Below, piece by piece: positions 57,925 to 64,000 of a stretch of 64,000 bases of DNA. Below the pieces are notes generated by a model. The model did no database searches and was not told where the DNA came from. It saw only the letters and a program-made list of their open reading frames with translations. Origin of the DNA: Nepenthes gracilis (taxonomy: Eukaryota; Streptophyta; Magnoliopsida; Caryophyllales; Nepenthaceae); contig BSYO01000003.1 in the NCBI GenBank assembly GCA_033239525.1, positions 29,071,540-29,135,539 of the forward strand, read 5' to 3'. Every line of letters starts with the position of its first letter. The stretch's first letter is position 1. The translations under genes were made by a program, and so were the position numbers.

Positions 57925-60900
57925 GTATTCTTTTTTTGTAATTTTTTAAAGAATTCCTTATCTATTTCTGACTTGTAAAAATTTCTGTTCTTCCATTCAG
58001 GCGTTGAGGTTGATGGTTTAATTGTGGAGGAGGCCTTCTTTAGAGGGAGAAAACTACAGGGAACAACCGTTTCAATGCCGGAGACGTATGCTGGTAATTT
58101 TGTCCTTGTTGTCCATATGAACGGAATTTGTTTGTGAAAAGAATTACTTTACAAACAGCCAAATGCGGAAGAGTAAGACGCAAGACGCGAAATTTGATAA
58201 GTGCGAACTAGAGAGAGGATTTTCTTATCAAGCAACGGTAGGTACGCTATAGTTTGCACTGTGTATTGCACTAGACTATGCGGGTTATTGGTTCACGGTT
58301 ATTTGCGCATTACTGCTTTACTATATTAAGAGCTCAATACAGGAAGATATTAAAAGCAGCCAAACGGAGCTCAATTGCATGCAGAATCTGTGTGCTTAAA
58401 TTGGGTAAAACCATGGTTGTGACTCCATTATTTTTTAGTATTAACTCTTTGCAATTTGAGTGCGCTTCAAGTATACTGCATAACCAAATGATGAAATTAT
58501 AGTTGAGAATCTGAAAGAGATATAGGATTGAGATTGGCTATTCTTGTCAATATGCTTTCAATGTACCAAATCAGTTATTTTGTAGCAGTATCATCCCCAT
58601 AAATGTGAAAAATCTGTCTCAGCTTTTCTGCAAGGAGTCAGAGATTCAATGATGGTTTATGAGTGGAATTGTTCATCTCCAGGATATCTGCGAAGATGTC
58701 CAGGTTTAAGAGCTTGACCACTACTAAGCTTTATTGGCTCTCAGCAGATTTGTCATAAATGAGAGACATGCTTTTATGTATGTCAACTGGTTCATCTGTA
58801 TATAATTATTTATGTTGTAGTGAGATGAAGCCTAATTGTCACAGTCCACGGTCTTATGAATATTCTGTTGAAATAGACTCTGTGGCTCCATGAGTCCACA
58901 GTCAAACGGTTATTACAGTTCCAAGGATCCCAATTGGTAAACATCTAGCCTCACAAAAAAAAAAAAAAACCCTTGAAAACCAAAACCCTAGTAGGGTTCT
59001 CCATCATTGGATTTAACTTAAAGCTCCTACACTTCAGAATGAATTCTTGCAAGTGCAAAATATGAAAAAGAACCTACAAATGGGGCATGCATCCTGTTCT
59101 GTAGAATTCTTGATATTGACAGAGTAGTACGAAAGGACCAAGTCCTTCAAAATGCTTGGTCCGGGTTTCTGCCAACTAGATTGATGACCCCTTTGGATAC
59201 CAGCATGCCATCCAGCTTTCCCACAAGGCCTTATAGTTTCAGGACTACCTTGCATCATTTGGACATTTTTACCCACCTCAGATTCGAAGGCTCTTCCTCT
59301 TAGAAAGCATATAATCCCGTAAGTGCAGACTCTTTTGTGTACATAAAATATGCCCTTGAACTTGAGCACACTAACTTTTATTGAAGCAGCGTGCCTCCCA
59401 CTCATGCAGGCAGTTTTCTTCCATGACGCCTATTAGTCATGAAGTTCCACTAGGAAGCGCTACTGTGTGACTACATACAACGTAGGCATGCTCTCTTCAT
59501 GATTGTGCGTCCTGGTAGCTCTCGAGCATGACAATTGATTAGTATCTGTGCTACAGGCTAACCTTAGCTGAAGACGTTTGGCTCATCGAAGGTCATTGGC
59601 CTTTTGATATTCCCAAATGAGTTTTCTCTGAGACTTATATGTGTACATCCTACTTGTCACATCTAATCGCACACATGACATTGAGTGTAAGACTTGAGTG
59701 AGCTTGGCAATAACAACAGGAGCTCTTCTCATTTTTGAGTCTAAGGTAGGAACAAGGGTCTAAAGGGCTTGGCTACTGGGAAGTGCTAGGTTGATTTCTA
59801 ACTAAACCTAGTTGCGAGTGCTATGTTGGATAAAGCACTAAATTGTGATCAGAAACACAGTGAGGAAAAGGGCCCAAGGGGCTTGGTTTAGAGTTGGTAA
59901 TCTCCTCAAGTGTTACACTACCAAACCTATTGGCTCCTTATGTAATGACAAATTAATTCTTGATCTTATGGAGGTGAACCTATTGTTGGTCCCCTAAAGT
60001 AAACTTATTGGCTTTAATGGCTCCAACATCAGATGTGATTCCTTGGATAATCGTACCTTGCTTAATTACATAAATGTGACTACATTTTTCCAGAAATGCT
60101 TCTCTATAAATTAGTGCACCTAACACATCCACTAGGCCCCAAGTGCCAACCCAAATGCTTGTCAAGTGTCTATCAACCACACTAGCAAATATGTCAGGTC
60201 TTGACAATACCTCAACATCGCAAGTTTTCATAGTACTCAATTTTAGATAATGTAGCATACCCTTCTCTCTTATGTAGTCAACCCCACCCCAATCATGGAA
60301 AATGAAACTGAGAGCAAGTGCTATGAACTATTCATTTCAAATCTAGTCATCTCTCCCTGCATCTGACATGTGTTCCTTTGTCATCTATTTGTTATTTGTC
60401 CTCCCTAGGCTTATGAATGGAAGACACTATATAGTTCCCCTTTTGGCACATTTTAAGTGATCTTTTTCAGTGTACAACTTTATGTCAAATTTGTTGCCTG
60501 TAGAAGATTGTTCAACATAGGGACATCTTGATGATATGGTTTGCAGGATTTGTCTTGGGAAAGAAAAATCCTGGGAAAGGTAAAGCTCAGAAAATTTTAG
60601 GCAAAGGCGAAGCTTTTGAAAGTGAGTGGAACTCAAACAGTTGGGAGATGCTTGCTAAATGTCGAAACATGACATTTTGGAACCATGACAGCCTACCTTC
60701 ACAAGATGATGCTTCCATGCGTTCGTTTCACTGGTTTGCTGTTTCAAAAGCAGTAAGTAACTATATGGCTTACATGTCTTAAAGACAATGTTTTCATTTT
60801 GGTTTGTGGATGTCTTCTATGCTTCTTGCTGTGTATCTGTCTCTGACATTTTTATAAAACTGAATTGATTGAAGGAAGATCTTTTAGTTCTGCATTTGTG

Positions 60901-63627
60901 CTGCTGAACTTTTGAGTTGCACAACGGTAAAATATTTGATGAAGCAAAGTAGGAGTATATTTTGAACTAGAAAGAGGAATTTAAAGCAATTTCATGGAGT
61001 GATTCTGTTTTCGAAAGTGCGCCATGATGTTGTAATTTCATCATAAATCTGCAATCAAAGGGGTGCTTATATTTCAGCATTATCAGTGTTCATTTCAGTT
61101 GCTAATTTCATTGTGTGTTCACTATTCCAAATAATTCATGCATTGACATTTGACATTGATACATGAGAGCTAGGAAACATTTTGGCAGTCTACAAACATC
61201 TGTTGTCGGTCGAGGCTTTATAACCATCATGAATTTGGGTCGGAATGCTAATTCTAGAATTTGTTGCAGCAAAAAGCACTAGAGAGAGAATGGAGAAAAT
61301 GCATGAAGATGTGCTGGTAGTGAGTGAGTAGACTAAATAGCAGCGTCAGTGTTGATTGGCAATAAGAGGGGAAAAAAATGGAAAGCGGTGTTGAAAGGAA
61401 AGGACTGGGTACACAAGCCTTCCATAATCAACATACTTGAACTGTCACTACTCACTAGTTCAATTTGTGTAGCTTCTTAAGTAAACCCTCGTGATGAGTA
61501 ATTTCCTTTCAACTCTCATGAGAATGATTCTCAGTCAATTATACACAAGAACTGCTGCAATCCGGCCGTGTTTCTCAGAAGTAAGAAATTTCTGTGTGCT
61601 GTTCACACTGACTAGAATTAGAGTAAGGATAGAATATTGACTGTCATTTCTCATTAATTATAAGGGTATATATACAGGTTACATATAATAAATGTAGAAT
61701 CAAATATATATGGGAATATAATAAATCACAATAATTAGTCTTATAATATCTGCTAACCATAATATTTGCTAACTCTCCTTCTCAAGTTGATGCATAAATG
61801 TCACACGTGCCCAATTTAGATAGTGATGTATAGAACGAGCATCTTGTAACAGCATGGGTTGTCATATCTGCTAGGAGCCAATTCATCTGCACTATTAATG
61901 GAAGGAACCTTTATCATACCTGAACCTAAGCTGCTTTTGATGAAGTTTCTATTAAGTTCCACAGGCTTAATTATTGTGCTGCACAGGGTTGTTTGTGATC
62001 TTAATAGCCATAGTGTTATCATAAAAGAGTACCATAGGTGCTTTTGGGCCAAATCCTACCTCGTCTAAGAGTAACCTCAGCCTCATTAGTTCCCTAATTA
62101 CATGATAGGTTGCACAATACTCCTATGATAATGCTGCCACGTTCTACGTTAGATAATGCTCCCATGTTTTGTGCTAAATAATGCTAGCACATTCTGCTTC
62201 TTGCTCCTACAAAAGATACATGCCCTGGGATAAAATTCCTAACCAATCTAAATCCAGCAAAATCAGTTTTTGTGTAGCTCACAATATCTAGATGTCCTTG
62301 TTTGCAGGGCATAATAATTTTGCTCAGAAAGACTTCAGGTAAGCTAGAGTACGATTCATTGCAGCCATGCATCAATGGCTCGCTTTATGCATGAGTTGAC
62401 TTATTGAACTCATTGCATAGGATAAATCAGGCCTGGTAGTAAATTTTTTTTTCGATAAATCTTTGATATCTTTCTGTGTTTGTTGGAATTTGTTCGGGAT
62501 ATATAGACAGGCCATTATTTAGCTCAATGGGTGTCAACAGGTTCACAAGGAAAGTTACTAGTTTTAGCCAAGAGATACAATGTATCTTTCCATTGGTGAA
62601 GGATGAGACCTTGCTTGGACCTAGATAGTCAACTGTCTAAGAAGTATTTGAGAGCTCCCAAATCCATTTAAAATTCCTTGGTCAAATGGCTCCGAAACCT
62701 CTCTATTTGCTGGCATTACTACCTGTAGTATCATCAACATAAACAATAAGTACATTAATGTCATTGCCATCTCACTTATAGAATAGAGTGTTATTTGCTC
62801 AATTTTGTCAGAGGCGTTATGGGTGCTCGCCTAGGAGAGGTGAGGCACAGGCGCTTGGGCCATGCCTGGGCCAGGCGAAATGGAGATTAACTTTAATCTA
62901 TTAAAGAAAGAAAGGAAAGGAATTAGCTCTAATCTTGGCAGCAACTGTTTATTCAACTTTAGGAGTCTAGGAATATGAAATATTTAAACCAAGAGTTGTC
63001 CTTGGACTTTGATGTACATGAAGTCTAATCATTTGTAAATACTAAGGTTGAGATGCTCATGCTCTGTTTCTGTGAGGGATTAGTTGTATTGTCCAAATTG
63101 ACAATTTAATATTGATGAAACTGATGAAAAAATAACTCATTTGTTAGAATGGCTGTATAGATATCTGAATTGACCAGAATGAATGAATGATGCATAATTG
63201 TGGCATGGACTTGTGGATTTTTGAATTACCATTTGACTGATGAGCCTTTATAACAAGGACTTCAGACTTGGTCTTGAGCCGTATTTAAGTCCTTATAGCA
63301 AAACAAGCATGTCTGTAGGTTTCTTGTAATCTCCACTGCTCAGTTTATGGATGAGTTTGGATGGCTGGATTTTGCTTTCTAATTACTGATACATAATGAG
63401 GAAGCTGACTGGCTAAAGTGGGAATAACTTCACAACCACCCTAAGCTATCACTTTTTGAACCTTTAACCATAATATCCTGAGATCCTCTTGGAAATGGGA
63501 AAGTTTTTGAATGAGCTCTTTGTGATCAACTGACTGCACTACTGATACTTTCTTTGTGATGTAGCTGCATGAACCGGTGAGTGCCGAAGATTTGGCTTCT
63601 GCACCTTTTTCTCAAGAGCAAAATTGA
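57765..63627 (+). CDS. RNASEH2C: Ribonuclease H2 subunit C
   Basis: Exons: join(57765..57924, 58001..58093, 60547..60752, 63565..63627), 522 nt, 173 residues plus stop, phases consistent. Recognised blocks are HHLPCCVKFTGTSSVSHYFK near the N-terminus, EEAFFRGRKLQGTTVSMPET, GFVLGKK, and a C-terminal FWNHDSLPSQDD..FHWFAVSKALHEPVSAEDL. This is the order and length of eukaryotic RNase H2 subunit C (Rnh203-like), the non-catalytic partner that, with subunit B, supports the catalytic A subunit in removing ribonucleotides from DNA. Acts in the nucleus. It starts at the first ATG of the frame. It lies 2.8 kb downstream of VPS3 on the same strand. Confidence 0.9.
57925..58000 (+). other. RNASEH2C intron 1
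   Basis: 76-bp GT-AG intron ending TTCCATTCAG. Confidence 0.9.
58001..58093 (+). CDS. RNASEH2C: RNASEH2C exon 2
   Basis: VEVDGLIVEEAFFRGRKLQG then TTVSMPETYA. FRGR.L.G is the conserved core of subunit C. Donor GTAATT, split Gly codon. Confidence 0.92.
58094..60546 (+). other. RNASEH2C intron 2
   Basis: 2.45 kb, GT-AG. Contains an A-run near 58956-58970. The minus-strand open frames at 59034-59405 and 59980-60258 were not recognised. Confidence 0.88.
60547..60752 (+). CDS. RNASEH2C: RNASEH2C exon 3
   Basis: FVLGKKNPGKGKAQKILGKG through MRSFHWFAVSKA, with the NMTFWNHDSLPS block near the C-terminus of the family. Donor GTAAGT, phase 0. Confidence 0.92.
61580..62811 (-). mobile_element. Truncated Ty1/copia retrotransposon (3' end)
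   Basis: Minus orientation. The RT catalytic block reads INVLIVYVDD, with the YVDD codons at 62730-62741. It is followed by the RNase H pieces GHLDIVSYTKTDFAG (about 62300) and VELNRNFIKSSLGSGMI (about 61950). Left of these is an LTR-like segment (about 61580-61775) and CTCTCCTTCTC (61774-61784), a polypurine tract on the element strand. Frames are broken; gag, integrase and the 5' LTR are missing. Confidence 0.75.
62812..62880. repeat. hAT-like terminal fragment (GCCTAGG type)
   Basis: AGGCGTTATGGGTGCTCGCC and GGCGCTTGGGCCATGCCTGG resemble the GC-rich ends of the element at 9248-10097. Only one end was recognised. Confidence 0.4.
63565..63627 (+). CDS. RNASEH2C: RNASEH2C exon 4 (terminal, 21 codons)
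   Basis: LHEPVSAEDLASAPFSQEQN and stop TGA at 63625-63627. Acceptor TGTGATGTAG. The short tail fits the PVS.ED-type end of subunit C proteins. Confidence 0.82.
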   Translation: MHEPVSAEDLASAPFSQEQN

Positions 63628-64000
63628 TAGCAAAGTCTGGGAATGCAGTTATTGGCATGCAGTCTACTATCAACTTCAGGACGCATTTCAAGTTCTCATG
63701 CTTGATAAAATTCCTGATATGAATTACATGGTATCCTTCTTGGCTTTTATGTGTTACATTGCAGCGATCTGTCTTTGCTGGAATTTTTCAGTTTTAGCTG
63801 TCTACCTAAGTGCATTCCTTGTTGACCCTCCATATTAATTTGATATAGGTATTATATCAAAAGAGTTCAAGCAAATTCTACCTTCATTAAAATCTTGTGT
63901 GACCTATCTTTTAGGTGGGATTATTATCAGCTACTGGTTCATGAATCGTGTTTGTAAATATCACAATGAGATTTTAAGACTGACCTTGAGGGCTTTCCTC
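63628..64000 (+). other. RNASEH2C 3' UTR / downstream sequence
   Basis: No further gene recognised before the window ends. No AATAAA hexamer is evident in this stretch, so the transcript end is unresolved. Confidence 0.4.

Larger units (their letters stand above)
60753..63564 (+). other. RNASEH2C intron 3
   Basis: 2.8 kb. Holds a truncated copia element (about 61.58-62.81 kb) and an adjoining hAT-type end at 62812-62880. Otherwise nothing recognised. Confidence 0.85.

Noticed and set aside
59034..59405. 123-codon minus frame in RNASEH2C intron 2
   Set aside because: No recognised domain and no supporting exons; likely chance, though a transposon remnant cannot be excluded.
1..64000. CRISPR arrays, operons, phage or bacterial mobile systems
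   Set aside because: No regularly spaced direct repeats, Shine-Dalgarno spacing or compact coding; all supported genes have plant-type introns.
1..64000. Endogenous pararetrovirus or other viral insert
   Set aside because: All reverse-transcribing remnants show gypsy or copia order with LTR, primer-site or RNase H context; no movement-protein or viral coat-type sequence was recognised.

Overview
The window is plant nuclear DNA: U2-type introns with GT..AG borders, protein families found in land plants, AT-rich intergenic DNA and many degraded LTR retrotransposons and MITEs. Introns of 3-11 kb suggest a woody or early-diverging angiosperm with a TE-rich genome, but the species cannot be read from the sequence. 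Nothing prokaryotic, plasmid-borne, CRISPR-like or viral was recognised.

Three protein-coding genes lie head-to-tail on the + strand. (1) Positions 1-3.3 kb hold the last two coding exons of a NARROW LEAF 1 (NAL1)-type trypsin-like serine protease; the rest of that gene is upstream of the window. (2) Positions 6.19-55.0 kb hold a complete VPS3/TGFBRAP1-type vacuolar sorting gene. Its 14 coding exons encode about 1012 residues in a 48.8-kb gene that is 94% intron. The product is the CORVET-tethering-complex subunit with a CNH domain, VPS39-type domains and a C-terminal CxxC zinc-finger-like motif. (3) Positions 57.77-63.63 kb hold a four-exon gene for the small C subunit of RNase H2, about 173 residues. 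The three genes have no evident joint function.

Most of the rest is transposon debris inside introns. VPS3 intron 1 holds a 173-bp tandem duplication and an hAT-like element. Intron 2 holds a minus-strand Ty3/gypsy retrotransposon with both LTRs and a Tourist-like MITE. Intron 6 holds a long LTR-like block with a 405-bp tandem duplication. Intron 9 holds a very compact non-autonomous LTR element (two LTRs of about 1.24 kb around about 0.2 kb). A small hAT-type MITE family with 8-bp target-site duplications is present four times (introns 4, 9 twice, 12). Ty1/copia fragments lie in the 55-57.7 kb spacer and in the last intron of the RNase H2 gene.

I did not find a convincing undescribed biological system. 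The points most worth a second look are the MITE family with traceable target sites, the compact LTR element with the MITE nested in one LTR, the GC-AG intron in VPS3, and a 13-codon upstream ORF just before the VPS3 start. Exon borders were placed by reading frame, splice consensus and recalled similarity to plant family members; no alignment was run.
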